DNA from: Adiantum capillus-veneris | Taxonomy: Eukaryota; Streptophyta; Polypodiopsida; Polypodiales; Pteridaceae | Direction: 5' to 3' | Length of the DNA stretch: 64,000 nt | Assembly (NCBI GenBank): GCA_014529385.2 | Contig: CM043957.1 | Span: 83,867,381 to 83,931,380 of the forward strand | Part shown: piece after piece, positions 1 to 10,914 of the stretch | How positions within the stretch are numbered: position 1 is the stretch's first letter | Layout of the letters: each line of letters opens with the position of its first letter | Position numbers and translations under genes: made by a program | The notes under the pieces: model-generated | What the model saw: only the letters and a program-made list of their open reading frames with translations | Told to the model about the DNA's origin: nothing | Databases searched by the model: none

Positions 1-833
1 AAGAGGCTCTTGCCTCGGCAATCGCGCATGAACCCACATAACTGTACATTGGTCAAATGAAAAGCCCACTAGTGGGGCTTGACATACTGCTCGTAGGGGA
101 GAGAGAGAGCAGTGCGTAGCGTGCAGGGCATCACTCCTGGCACCGCACTGTACATAAGGGGGAAAGGAAGCACTCCATAGCTCTTAACCTGTGACAGAGT
201 GTTGCAAATGAGCCTCCCTTCTCTAAATTCAGCGCCAACTTCTCCTTGCATTGAAAAGTGCACAAAAATGTGACACTTGGCGCATTTACAAGCATTTTCC
301 CGTTTCGGGTTCGCCGCTTAAAAATATCCTAACGGGTTGCCCAGTTTACTTCGCGGCAGAGTTGTAAAATGTTCCCCTAGTCATACCGGAGGTAATGACG
401 CGAACACATTTCACGGCCCAAAATAGCAGTTCCCTAAATTTTAGGAGATGCTTTCGTTGGGCTCCCACTGGTCTTCTGACCATCTATCCTGATTGGGACC
501 GCATCCAAAAAATGCAATGTGGCCCAACTATCGGATACTTTCAATTGGTAGTCACACCTTGACTTTAGGCCTTCAGTGAGTTCGCTTCCTAGTATCCAGC
601 AACTTGCTAAGTGCGACGGGGGGACCTATATGATCTTGCTGTGAGCCTAGGCATCCTCTTACCATACGAATTCCAGTGCCGACCACTACCCATCTGCGGG
701 TGAAATTGCCGTTCACATTGGCCATGCAATGTCCGACCGTTTGCTACTTCAAGAAGAGGGTCTTAAAAATAAAACAAAACCCCTTGGAAAGAAACCAACA
801 ACTAAAGTTAGTAGTTGCCACGTCCCTGTGACA
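1..833 (-). repeat. 3' LTR of the chromovirus (left copy)
   Basis: Matches the right LTR base by base from window position 1, which corresponds to 7120. The right copy starts five bases earlier with TGTGC, so this copy is cut by the window edge. On the + strand it ends at ...GTGACA, giving TG...CA ends when read on the element strand. It contains a short (GA)n run near 100-109, which is (CT)n on the element strand. Confidence 0.92.
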
Positions 834-835
834 TA

Positions 836-846
836 CCCCCCTCTTG
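836..846 (-). other. Polypurine tract of the chromovirus
   Basis: On the element strand this reads AAGAGGGGGG followed by TA and then the LTR start TGTCAC. A purine run directly upstream of the 3' LTR is the plus-strand primer of LTR retrotransposons. The stretch 847-997 between it and the end of pol holds nothing else that I recognise. Confidence 0.8.
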
Positions 847-997
847 AAATTGCAAACGTCCTCGATTGCATACCATAAATACACGCCACTGATGATCTTG
901 TGCTATTAACACTCTTTTATCATCATCGCATGTATCCGCAAGAAAGGTCACAACATATAGATACAAATGACTTAATGAGGCCTTCATACTTTTGCTA

Positions 998-1519
998 TTA
1001 CACTGAATTCATATGTACATTTGATGTACTGGCTCTATCATTAGCCCTCCTTTGCACAAGTTGGGTTGGGGCATAAGTAGGCTGTAACCCAAAGGCTTCA
1101 AGGTAAAGTTGCAATACATTTGGTGACTCTGACAGTTGATGCTCTTCCATCCACTTTGCATCCATAGGCGGATAGTTCTTGAACTTCACCAAATAGCGTC
1201 TTGCAACTTGTCTTTTAACTTTTCTGTCCTTATGTGCCAAAACTTGCTTAGGTACCAGGATCTCATCAAGTTCTTGAACTTCTGGCTAATACTCATCTGG
1301 CATATCTACTGGCACATCACCCACGAAGGGTCTTAGAAGACTCACGTGAAACGCATTATGAATCTTCCACGCATCAAGCAATTTCAGCCTGTAAGCCACA
1401 TCGTTGATCTTGTCAAGCACTTGAAAAGGCTTATAGTAACACATGCTGAGCTTAGGAAACAACCGTTCCTTGCCCTTGATCTTCTTTAACCTTGCCTTTC
1501 GAACCTTAACAGAACCCAA
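998..1519 (-). pseudogene. Integrase C-terminus plus chromodomain of chromovirus pol
   Basis: The frame continues from integrase after a frameshift near 1505. It first gives the typical gypsy integrase tail, with KINDVAYRLKL and KIHNAFHVSLLRPF (the 'H-x-V-F-H-V-S-x-L' type motif). After an in-frame TAG near 1286 it gives a chromodomain-like segment, RRYLVKFKNYPPMDAKW, corresponding to the family pattern YLVKWKG...ATWE. Chromodomains of this class bind histone marks and steer integration into heterochromatin. The aromatic cage is not perfectly conserved: the position usually tryptophan in VKWKG is phenylalanine here. One stop and one frameshift mean it is not translated in the present form. 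Confidence 0.82.
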
Positions 1520-2682
1520 TCACCAGGTGATAACAACAATTCACGACGGTGACGATCAACAGCCTTTTTCTGCTTTGCTTGAGTCTTCTCCCAGGCAACT
1601 TTAATCTTCTTATACATCTCATCCATGTTCTCAACATATCGATCTGCCTCAAAGATCTTGTCCTTTGTATGCAAAATGGGAGGAACCTTTTTGCCGCCTT
1701 CAACAATCTCAAAAGGTTCTTTGCTAGTAGACGAATGCACCGTATTATTGTATGCATACTCAAGCATAGGCAAATACTGTTCCCACTTGCCCTTATTATC
1801 TGACACATAGCATTTCAGTAGATCTAAGATAGTAGAATTAGCCTCTTCTGACTGTCCATCAGTTTGTGGATGAAACGAAGACGAGAACTTGAGCGTAGTG
1901 CCCATGTTCTCAAACAATCCTCTGTAGAACAAACTGGTCATGCGAGGATCACGATCACTGATAATCGATTGTGGCATACCATGGTACTTAAACACATTGT
2001 ACATGAACAAGCGTGCCATCTGATCAGATTTTATCTTCTTCCCGACGGGGATAAAATGGGCCTGCTTGCTGAACCTACAGATAATGGTCCATATACCATC
2101 ACTCCCTGTTGGCGTCCTTGGAAGATCAAAGATAAAGTCCATAGCAATGCTTTCCCATGGCCTATCCGGAATCGGCAGTGGTTGTAACAACCTTGGTGCC
2201 TTTTGCCTGTCAAACTTGACCTTTTGGCAAACTATGCATGCTCGCACAAAGGCATCCACATCTCTCCTCAAGGTAGGCCAATAGAAGAATGTCTCTACCG
2301 CTCTGACTGTTGCATCAATGCCATGATGCCCTCCATACAGTGGGACATGACTCTCTTCCATGACCTTATGTCGCAGTGGCCTAGTGACACAAAGTCTGCC
2401 ATGCATCATCATAAAACCATCTCTGAGGAGGTAGTGCTCGTGATGTTGCCCCTCTTGTAACTGTTCAAAGATCCTTGCAAAATCTTCATCAACAGTATAC
2501 TGTTCCTTCATGTCATCTAACTCATGATGATAAGGAATTGACACAGCTGAAATTTGTGGCTTTCTTGATAATGCATCAGCCACAACATTCTTCTTGCCTT
2601 CCACATGCATAATCTGGAAGTGGAACATGGAAAGAATGTTTGCCCATCGCATATGCTTTTCGGATAACTTTGACTGTGTCAA
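1486..2682 (-). pseudogene. Chromovirus RNase H end and integrase
   Basis: A 398-codon open frame. Residues 1-42 are the end of RNase H and the linker (VEGKKNVVADALSRKP). The integrase zinc finger follows, with H112/H119 and C149/C152 (GGHHG... ACIVCQ). The catalytic core shows D182 (AMDFIF), D243 (ISDRDP) and E279 (TDGQSEEAN). The last two acidic residues are separated by 35 residues, as expected for a DD35E integrase. It would insert the element cDNA into the host genome. It is separated from the RT part by a one-base frameshift near 2690, so as it stands it is a pol fragment. All catalytic residues are present, so decay is recent relative to loss of selection. Confidence 0.9.
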
Positions 2683-2894
2683 GAAGTATCCAAGGTCTGA
2701 TGATCTGTTTGGACAACAAAATCAGCACCTAAGAGGTAGTGCTTCCAACTAGAAAGCGCATGAATCTCGGCCAAGAGCTCTTTCTCATAGACTTGCATAG
2801 TCCTCACTGGCCCTTGCAAAATTCGGCTTTCATAAGCTACTACCCGTCCATCTTGCATTAGCACTGCTCCGATGCTACTGCCACACGCGTCACA
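2679..2894 (-). pseudogene. Chromovirus RNase H fragment
   Basis: The frame after the stop at 2895 continues CDACGSSIGAVLMQDGRVVA, then YEKELLAEIHALSSWKHYLLG and VQTDHQTL. This is the RNase H fold that follows RT in gypsy pol, with the Y-x-x-x-E-K-E-L-L-A and T-D-H motifs. It would degrade the RNA strand in RNA/DNA hybrids during reverse transcription. An in-frame TAG at its upstream edge and a frameshift at its downstream edge isolate it from RT and integrase. Confidence 0.85.
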
Positions 2895-4454
2895 CTAGAC
2901 CACAAATGACTTCTTGAGATCTGGCAAAACAATAACTGGATCTGAAGTCAACTTTTCCTTTAAGAGACTAAAAGCTGAAATCTCTTTTTGGGTCCATCTG
3001 AAAGTGACCTCTTTCTTTTGCAAAGCGTGAAGAGGCGATGCTATCTCTGCAAAATTTCCGATAAACCTTCTATAGTAGGAACACAATCCCAAGAAGCTTC
3101 TGACATCGTGCACAGTCTTCAAGTCTGGCCATGTCTTGATAGCTTCGACCTTTGCGGGATCCATTCTAACACCATCCTTTGAGACTATGCGGCCAAGAAA
3201 GTGGATCTCTTCGAGGAAGAATTCACTTTTCTCAGGATTGACAAGTAACCTGTGACTGCGCAGCTCTTCGAACACAATGGTCAAGTGACGCCTATGCTCC
3301 TCTTCATTCTTCGAATACACTATCATGTCATCGAAGAACATTCCAACAAACTGTTGATGCGAGCGGAAAATCCGGTCCATCATTCTGTTGAACGTGGCAG
3401 GAGCATTTGTTAGCCCAAACGGCATCACTAGAAACTCATAAAGACCAAATGTCGTTCTAAACGCAGTCTTGTGCACATCCTCTGGCCTTACACGAATCTG
3501 ATGGTACCCACTCTTAAGGTCTATCTTGCTGAAAATTGCAGCACCCTCTAAACGATCGAGAATATCATCAATTCTAGGAATAGGGAACCTATTCTTGATG
3601 GTATTCTTATTCAACGCACGGTAATCAATACACATGCGCCATGAGCCATCCTTCTTCTGCACTAGGAGCATTGAGGAGCAAAAGGGTGAAGAACTAGGCT
3701 GAATCAGCCCCTTCTCTAATAACTCCTCAACCTGGCCCATAATCTCTTTCTGCTGCGCCGCACTAACCCTGTAGGGAGGTCTATTTGGTGGGCTACACCC
3801 TGGCACCAAATCTATCCGATGGTCCTCAGGTCTCTCTGGCGGCAATTGCGACGATAATGAATCAGAAAAACAGTCACTAAACTTTTGCAGAAATGCGGAC
3901 CTTTCTTTATCTAACACAGATAAATTTGACTGATCACTATCTGAGACATCACGTGCAAAAATCAAGTACACAGAAAGATGATTCTTTATTACAGAAGTGA
4001 TAGCAAAAGTAGATACAATAGGGACTGACTCTCCTTTAAGCTTTACATCCAGGATGTGAGTTTTGCCCCTATGCTGTACAGTGATCTTTTTGTTGTAGGC
4101 ATCCAAGACTTCATGCACTCGGAACATCCACGGGATCCCCAACAAGGCGTCACAACCTTCCTGCGGCATGATGTAAAACTCTTCAGTGTCCACATACGAC
4201 TGAATATGCAGACGCAGTTTTTCAATGAAGGGAGTAACACACTCTGAGTGGCCAGGACATGCCAACCCTGCCTCTGCTGTGTACCCCATCTCTTCAGCTC
4301 TGATGCCGAGCCTCATAGCTAACTCTGGTGAGATAAAGTTGGCTTTGGCACCTGGATCAAAGAAGATGAGTGTCGTCTGATCCCTAACTTTACCCCATGC
4401 CCTGCATAACTCATTGGCATCTGTGCTGGGCCTGTCACCCACCATGTCTGGCAC
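2895..4454 (-). pseudogene. Chromovirus protease and reverse transcriptase
   Basis: Open for 519 codons. The aspartic protease is at residues 30-45, with FFDPGAKANF, and the hydrophobic DALLGIPWM follows at 102-110. Reverse transcriptase runs from about 225 to 440: SWRMCIDYRALN at 271-282, the first catalytic Asp in KIDLKSGYHQI (D312), MPFGLTNAPATF at 344-355, and the active site FFDD at 373-376. The protease carries D-P-G where D-S/T-G is usual. The frame starts where gag ends, shifted by one base relative to gag, so expression would need a frameshift or restart. It ends at a premature TAG between RT and RNase H. Confidence 0.9.
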
Positions 4455-6338
4455 TAAACGTGCCGTGGGTTTAGGCTTCTTGCCTTTCTAGTCTTCTTTA
4501 TCCTCTGAGTCAGCTGCCTTTTCCTTTGTGGACAATTGATAGAAAAGTGACCAGGCTGCTCGCATATAAAGCATTTGTTCTCAGCGATTAGGACCTTCTT
4601 TTCCTCGAGCGACTTGCGCACAAAAGGCTTCCTTTTCTGTTTCTTTGCCTGCGCTCCAGAAGTCCCGGCTGAATCCTTGTCTTTGGTGGCCTTTTTTGAC
4701 CCCTGTAACGCATCGGGAGCCGTTTTCACAAAGGGCTTCTTCGTTGAATTTTTCTTTTGCTGCCCTCCTTTGTCACTGCTCGGAAATCCATTGTCCTCTC
4801 CTTTCAACAAGGCAAGACTAGTGTTCGCAACTTCCATAAGCTTAGTAAGGGTAGCCACTCGGTTCTTTGTACAGTAATCGCGAAGCCCTATAGGCAGCCC
4901 ACAACAGTACTTCTCTATCTGCTCTGTCAATGGCACAAATCTGTAGGAGGTCACTGAGAGCAACGCTTTACAAAACCTCCTATTGTACTCCAGCAAGCTC
5001 TTGCACGAAGCTGAAGTAAGCTGGTGCCAATCTGTCATGACGTCGGCTTCAAATTCATTTGACAGCCAAGCAGATGCAAACATTTGCTTGAAGTAAACCC
5101 AAGTGGCGGGTGCCTGTCCTTGCATTAACAATGTCGTCCACCATGTAAGCGCATTGTCCTTCAAGAAAGTGGCAGCTTTCCTGACCTTCGAGGCCTCTGT
5201 AAAATTCCCTCCCGCATAAGCTGTATCAAACTGCTGGAGGAAAGTGAGGGCCTTTGTCTTATCCTCGAAACCAGTGAAGGTACTGAACTTTACCGCTGCA
5301 CCACCTTCTTTGTAAGCCTTCGGCTTCTCTAGTGCCCCCAAGTTGTCATACGGAATGGTCTGCAACATGGGCACTGTAGTAGGCATGATCGGCACATCTT
5401 GGCCATTCACATTTTGCGTCAGAGATGCGATATCTGGCTGCTGTCCAGAAAAACCAGCCATGCCAAAATGACCCTGTGGCACCCCAAACTGGCCCTGGTT
5501 GCAGTGGAAACCTTGCTGCATGTCGATACTACCATACATGGGGTTTGGCATGATGCCTTGCATACCCCCGAACACTGTTCCTGGCATGTACGACTGACTT
5601 CCAGGCGCATAACCTCCCATACTTTGGAACACTGATCCACCCCCGAAATACCCAGGATGTACCGTGGGTGGTGGAAAAACTGAGTGCATTGCTTGGTATC
5701 CAGCTCCTTGTCCATTCAAGATAGCATGCTGGCTCTGAAAGGAGTGTTCCACCCCCGAAATACTCAGGATGTACCGTGGGTGGTGGAAAAACAGAGTGCA
5801 TTGCCTGGTATCCAGCTCCCTGTCCATTCAAGATAGCATGCTGGCTCTGAAAGGTGGCGGGCTGAACTGGCATAACCTGTGGAATAGGCGTTCTAGCCAC
5901 CTGTTCAAGTACGGGAGGAACCTGCTTTGGAGCCCCCGACTCCGCAACATGCGAGTGTTCCCTTTCCTCCTGCGCCACATGAAGTACCTGGGGTTGAGCA
6001 TCAACAAGCTCCGTACGCGGCGTAGGTTGCCTATTTTGCTGTTGCACTGGTGGCGCTTGCAAGAACTCCATAAACCTCGGATTCTGCACCAGCTGCGAAA
6101 AGACATTCACCGCGGCAACTAAGTGAGTCTTGAATGCATCATCCTCAAGTTGCCCAATCATAAAGCCCTGTACTACTGGAGGGACATTCACGTTGACAAG
6201 AGGTACAGACTGACGTGGCCGTGAGCTCTCGCCAATCTCAGAAACCATAGGAATCTTTTGCCTGTCCTTTGAAGAGGAACCCTCTACCATAATTCCCTTT
6301 CCCTTGTCGGCCATAGTGTAATCCCCGTGTTCCTGCAC
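4454..6338 (-). pseudogene. Chromovirus gag, split by a tandem duplication
   Basis: Two overlapping frames together make one Gag. The N-terminal frame starts at 6338 (or at the internal Met giving MADKGKGIMVEG) and runs to 5529. The C-terminal frame is open from 5827 to 4454. The C-terminal frame has the retrotransposon Gag domain (FSTFTGFEDKTKALTFLQQF..., LKDNALTWWTTL) and one zinc knuckle, CFICEQPGHFSINC, of the CX2CX4HX4C type, followed by a basic tail. Gag would form the virus-like particle and package RNA. A 112-bp tandem duplication at 5637-5860 shifts the frame (112 is not a multiple of three), so the full Gag is no longer encoded in one frame. Confidence 0.88.
5637..5860. repeat. 112-bp tandem duplication inside gag
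   Basis: Copy A at 5637-5748 and copy B at 5749-5860 both carry CCACCCCCGAAATAC, then the same bases up to GGCTCTGAAAGG. They differ at only a few positions. Because the unit is 112 bp, the duplication forces a frame change in gag. Confidence 0.88.
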
Positions 6339-7114
6339 TCTGTGTCTTTACCCAAAACAATCCAGGCTTACTCTTTAAGGAAAAAGCGATTCATATCCCG
6401 GCAATGGAACCATGAAACTGGCCCGTAGGGCGGTAGACGTCGGCTTTCACCTGAAATTCTTTACTTTAGACACACACAGAGTACTTTGCAAAAGTAACCT
6501 ATAACGAGGATTAACACGTAAGTACACACACGGCTCGGACGCTAGAATGCTCCGAGCAGACGCCGACAACCTGTAGGCCCCAAAATTGGCGCCCCTTTCG
6601 GTATTTCTTTATCCTATAACAGAGGGAATAAAACCTTTGTTCTCCTACAAGCTGCCCCGCACAATCTAGGCTAAGAAACACTTGTTCTGGCCGGATTTTG
6701 GTAGCATAACTGTACTAGGACGCTTCACAGTCAGTTTCCCCACGCCATAGGTGACTTTCCCGACGCATATGGACACTTCACAAAACCTGGCGAGAATCTG
6801 CAGCACGCTGAATTCTCTGTTTCTGCCCCGAAAATGCGCGAGTTCACCTGTACAGCGGTCCCCTTGCATCCCCAAACCTCCTTGGGGTATTAGGGTCCGT
6901 TTAGGGCCGAAACCCTAAACCTGCAAAAATACACAGCAGGCTGTAATTCCCTGTTTTGGGCTCCGTTTCGCGTGCCGGTCGCATCTGTAGCAAGACCTCG
7001 AGCTCCTGCACCTGTAGGGCTATTTGCCCTTTGAATCGGACGAGATTTCTGGCGTGAAACCCCTCCGAATTCACTTGTACCTGCGGGGGATTAGCCGCTA
7101 ACTAATCTAGTACC
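6339..7114 (-). other. Chromovirus leader and possible primer binding site
   Basis: Untranslated leader between 5' LTR and gag. The bases beside the LTR (7100-7114) read GGTACTAGATTAG on the element strand, only loosely like the initiator-Met primer site TGGTATCAGAGC. The primer tRNA is therefore uncertain. A short open frame at 6666-6875 has no recognisable features. Confidence 0.55.
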
Positions 7115-7953
7115 TGTGCAAGAGGCTCTTGCCTCGGCAATCGCGCATGAACCCACATAACTGTACATTGGTCAAATGAAAAGCCCACTAGTGGGGCATG
7201 ACATACTGCTCGTAGGGGAGAGAGAGAGTAGTGCGTAGCGTGGAGGGCATCACTCCTGGCACCGCACTGTACATAAGGGGGAAAGGAAGCACTCCATAGC
7301 TCTTAACTTGTGAGACAGAGTGTTGCAAATGAGCCTCCCTTCTCTAAATTCAGCGCCAACTTCTTCTTGCATTGGAAAGTGCACAAAAATGTGACACTTG
7401 GCGCATTTACAAGCATTTTCCCGTTTCGGGTTCGCCGCTTAAAAATATCCTAACGGGTTGCCCAGTTTACTTCGCGGCAGAGTTGTAAAATGTTCCCCTA
7501 GTCATACCGGAGGTAATGACGCGAACACATTTCACGGCCCAAAATAGCAGTTCCCTAAATTTTAGGAGATGCTTCCGTTGGGCTCCCACTGGTCTTCTGA
7601 CCATCTATCCTCATTGGGACCGCATCCAAAAATGCAATGTGGCCCAACTATCGGATACTTTCAATTGGTAGTCACACCTTGACTTTAGGCCTTTATTGAG
7701 TTCGCTTCCTAGTATCCAGCAACTTGCTAAGTGCGACGGGGGGACCTATATGATCTTTCTCTGAGCCTAGACATCCTCTTACCATACGAATTCCAGTGCC
7801 GACCACTACCCATCTGCGGGTGAAACTGCCGTTCACATTGGCCATGCAATGTCCGACCGTTTGCCACTTCAAGAAGAGGGTCTCAAAAATAAAACAAAAC
7901 CCCTTGGAAAGAAACCAACAACTAAAGTTAGCAGTTGCCACGTCCTCGTGACA
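7115..7953 (-). repeat. 5' LTR of the chromovirus (right copy)
   Basis: Begins TGTGCAAGAGG on the + strand and ends ...CTCGTGACA, so TG...CA in the element sense. It is the direct repeat partner of 1-833. It contains a short (GA)n run near 7218-7228, which is (CT)n on the element strand. Confidence 0.92.
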
Positions 7954-7983
7954 TAGTTAACAGTTGCCACGTCCCCGTGACAT
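7926..7983. repeat. 29-bp direct duplication of the LTR terminus
   Basis: The last 29 bp of the LTR region (7926-7954) are repeated immediately as 7955-7983, with two base differences. Both copies end in GTGACAT. Confidence 0.85.
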
Positions 7984-9310
7984 CAGCAGTTTGTGACATT
8001 AGCTTAGGTTTAGCAGGTACTTTAGCTTTATCCTTAGATTCATTTTGAGAGTTCTTTTCCAAAGGATTAGAGGAAGATTGGCTAGAAGTGTTACTGTTCT
8101 TACGGTTCTTACCGTTCTGTGGGTTCTGAGGAGTCTAAGAGGTATTGTGAGAAGACTTGTTCTCCTTAGGCTTTCCTTTGTTGTGCTTCATCTCTTGGGA
8201 GAGAGCAATTGCTACCGCCTTGTTGAGATCCATGGGGTCGAATACTTATACATTAAACTTGATATAGTTGTCCAACCGGAAAAAGGATGCCTCTTTGCGC
8301 TCATCATCAGATTTGCGTAACTGGGTGCCGAACTGCAAAACACGGTTAGAGAAAGACATGACTGGCATACCATTTTGCTTGAGATTGCGCGAATCTTCTT
8401 TCAACCGCGCTAAGTACTGAGGTGGCATAAACTACGCCTTGAGTTTGTCTTGGAAGTCGGCCCAATTGAAGGTAAGGGGCACGCCTTCTTCGGCTTCTTC
8501 GAGGTGCGCGGTCAACTGTGCCTCTTGCCATGCGTGATACCAATTAATGGCATCACTGGCAAGATACATGGCTGCCGTCAAAACTTTGCTATCTTTTTTT
8601 TTGTTAGTTGTCGCAAAATAAGCATTAAATTGATGCAACCAAGAATGAATAACATTAGCATCCATCTTATCGCCATACTTACTGAATGTTAACTTCCCAG
8701 TGACGGGGTTGTTGGAATCCGCTTCTCGACTTGTGCTACTTGATGATTCGCCCATGTCCTTGAGTGGCTCGGACTTCGAGGTGAGAACCTGTAGGACCAA
8801 CTCTTGCATGCGTTGGTCTCTCTGCGTCTCACGTTCTAATTCCATAGCTGCTCGCTTTTCTTCGGTTGCGGTGCGTAGAGCTTTGCGTGCTTGCTCAGCC
8901 GCCAAGCACACTTGCTCACGCTCACGCTCCAAAACTGCCTTGCTTCCTTCGGCCGCCAAGCGCGCTTGCTCACGCTCACGCTCCAAGGCTACCTTTCTTT
9001 CTTCGGCCGCCAAGTGCGCTTACTCACGCTCACGCTCTAAGGCTGCATTTCTTTCTTCGCGGTCGTGATCCAAGTCTTCCTTTCTTTCTTTGCGCTCGCA
9101 ATCCAACGCGGCACATTGCGTCTCTTGTTGTAGCATCATGTCCATCATCGACTCAACCAAAGGCTCCGTAGGATTTGGTGCAACCTGTGGTGTAGACGAG
9201 GAAGGGGGAGGGTCGGAAAAAAATCCTCCTCGTGGGGATAATTCTTCTTCACCACCTCCATGTTCATCACCTTCACGCAAAGTATCCATTCTGCTTCGGG
9301 TGACGACCAT
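7984..9310 (-). pseudogene. Gypsy-type gag relic (minus strand)
   Basis: Starts at 9310 with MVVTRSRMDTLREG. A long charged coiled-coil stretch follows, rich in repeated ALEREREQ/RLAAE units (about 9060-8830). The Gag core comes next: KLTFSKYGDKMDANVIHSWL, AMYLASDAINWYHAW and FNWADFQDKLKA (about 8700-8430). It continues as MPPQYLARLKEDSRNLKQNG and KHNKGKPKEN. An in-frame stop lies near 9017 and further breaks near 8430 and 8130. It is the same family as the plus-strand relic at 17785. Its 3' end is cut off at the chromovirus 5' LTR, so the chromovirus landed in this older element. Confidence 0.85.
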
Positions 9311-9718
9311 ACACCGAGATCTTGGGTACTTAAGTTCCCGAGGAACTTGGGGTCTTGAGGTTCTTGGGTTCTTGAGGTTCTTGAGGTCTTTAGCTTGCAG
9401 TCGACGTTTGAGAAAGCTTTTCTCTTACTCGAGCTCGACTCTTCCTTGTGGGCGCACCCCTTGCCCGCCTTGCGCTCACACCAAAGTTGCTTTTTCCCAC
9501 CTCACATCGATTGGCCGCCGCTAAGTGCACGGTCCGTTCTCAATGAGTGAAAAGAGGAACATGGGGAGGCCGGGCAAGCCCTTCTTTCTTGGGTTACCGG
9601 TCACTTTTCAAAAACACGATAAGGAATCGACACGCCCAAGTGGACTTGGTTACATGCAACCGCAACAAGCAAAAATTTTCTGTGGTTCTTTCCTTAAGTG
9701 ATACAAAACATTGCCAAA
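9311..9718 (-). other. Leader of the gypsy relic with degenerate short repeats
   Basis: Non-coding leader between primer site and gag. Positions 9318-9400 carry irregular repeats of CTTGGGT/TTGAGGTT type. The homologous leader at 17637-17775 has the same repeats in reverse complement. Confidence 0.6.
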
Positions 9719-9730
9719 GCTCTGATACCA
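9719..9730 (-). other. Primer binding site, initiator tRNA-Met
   Basis: The reverse complement reads TGGTATCAGAGC, a perfect 12-base match to the common plant iMet primer site. One base separates it from the TG of the LTR at 9732. It fixes the right-hand LTR as the 5' LTR of the minus-strand gag relic. Confidence 0.9.
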
Positions 9731-9731
9731 A

Positions 9732-9865
9732 TGTAAGGTGCAACGGAAGTGAATGTTGATATTGCTTAAGATGAGTGCTCCGAACTGTGCTCAAGAGAGC
9801 CTTCCGTTCCTTTAGTGAGAGAGTGCAATGATCACAAACAAAGTGAATGCTACTGTGAATGAAGG

Positions 9866-9946
<81 letters not shown>

Positions 9947-10914
9947 ATACGACACCAGACTGTTCTCAAACACTCCTCCAAGGGCCCCCCTCTCTATGGC
10001 GAGAGAGGTCTATGCTATTGATTGCACAAATCTGGTACAATGGTCTAGATGCAATGGTCTTGCCGACGATGTCGACGACAATGATGACGACGACGAGGAC
10101 AGACTGAAATCTGAAATTGCTAGGGTTGAACTGTTGAAATCTGCAAAAGGCTGACTCTCTACTGAATATTGATACTGTGTCGCGGTGAGGACGGCGATAG
10201 CGACGACGCGACGACGATGCGCTGAAAGCGTAGGTGCTGAAATTTGCGGACAGTGGCTGAATCTGAAAACGTTGGCTGACTCGACGGTACGGTGAGGATC
10301 TGCTGTGGGTTGGTGAGATCTGCGAGGCTAATGGCTGACTCTGCGGTGTCTAAGTGCTAAAAACTGAAAACGTTGATGTGCTGGGAGCGGACGCCGGAAT
10401 ATGCAAATGCTAGGCTGAATCTGCAAAGTGAAAATGCCAGGCTGATCTGTAGCAGAAACACTAGGCTTGATCTGTAGCGAAAAACGCTATCTGCTCTGCT
10501 GGCTGGAAACGCTAGGTTGCCTGCCTGTCTTGCTGAGAAGGTGCATTGCAAGTTGTTGGAACTTCTTCTACGTCTTCTGCCAGAAAGTGCTAGCGCTAGG
10601 TTTCTTATATAGTGACTTAGCAAATTTGCCCTACTCAGTTTTCAAACAAAAGTCACTTATTAAATAATAAGTGAAAAATGAGGAAATAGGGAAAATGGGT
10701 TCTATGCACTGTAAAATGCTCACGATGGGTACTGAATGTCATGCTGATGATCATGCTATGTGCAACCAGAGGATATGCAACTACTCTAGGTGCCTGGACA
10801 TGCACGGCCTGCGCATAGGCTCACAAAGGTGCCAGAACACTTCCTAAGCTGACCTGAACCCTAGACCTGAGATAGCTTGTCCACATGCAGGTAGGGTTAG
10901 ATGTGCACATGACA
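9732..10914 (-). repeat. 5' LTR of the gypsy relic (LTR copy A)
   Basis: TG at 9732 beside the primer site and CA at 10914. On the + strand it has (GA)n at 9870-9943, then CCTCCAAGGGCCCCCCTC, then many degenerate repeats around CTGAAAACGCTAGG (10090-10530). A TATA-like TTATATAG is near 10603-10610, and the end AGGGTTAGATGTGCACATGACA is shared with copies B, C, D and E. No coding content. Confidence 0.8.
9870..9943. repeat. (GA)n microsatellite inside LTR copy A
   Basis: A pure AG dinucleotide run of about 74 bases. The open frames of Arg-Glu repeats across it are artefacts of the repeat. Confidence 0.97.

Larger units (their letters stand above)
1..7953 (-). mobile_element. Ty3/gypsy chromovirus, nearly full length, decayed
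   Basis: An LTR retrotransposon read on the minus strand: 5' LTR at the right, then leader, gag, pol, polypurine tract and 3' LTR at the left. Domain order is protease, RT, RNase H, integrase, chromodomain, which places it among the chromoviruses. The two LTRs differ by roughly twenty substitutions and two short indels by eye (about 97% identity), so the insertion is not very recent. Coding is broken by a tandem duplication in gag, two frameshifts and at least two stop codons in pol. About five bases of the left LTR and the left target site lie outside the window. Confidence 0.93.

Noticed and set aside
1864-2187. Plus-strand frames across the chromovirus pol
   Set aside because: Shadows of the integrase frame on the opposite strand.
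8700-9171. Plus-strand frames with SRSRSK and HAHAP repeats
   Set aside because: Antisense of the coiled-coil repeats in the minus-strand gag relic.
9828-10154. Arg-Glu repeat open frames
   Set aside because: Direct translation of (GA)n; the same applies to the Ser-Leu and Arg-Glu frames at 11.7, 16.3, 20.6, 34.5, 38.4, 40.7, 55.9-57.8, 59.3-59.6 and 60.3 kb.
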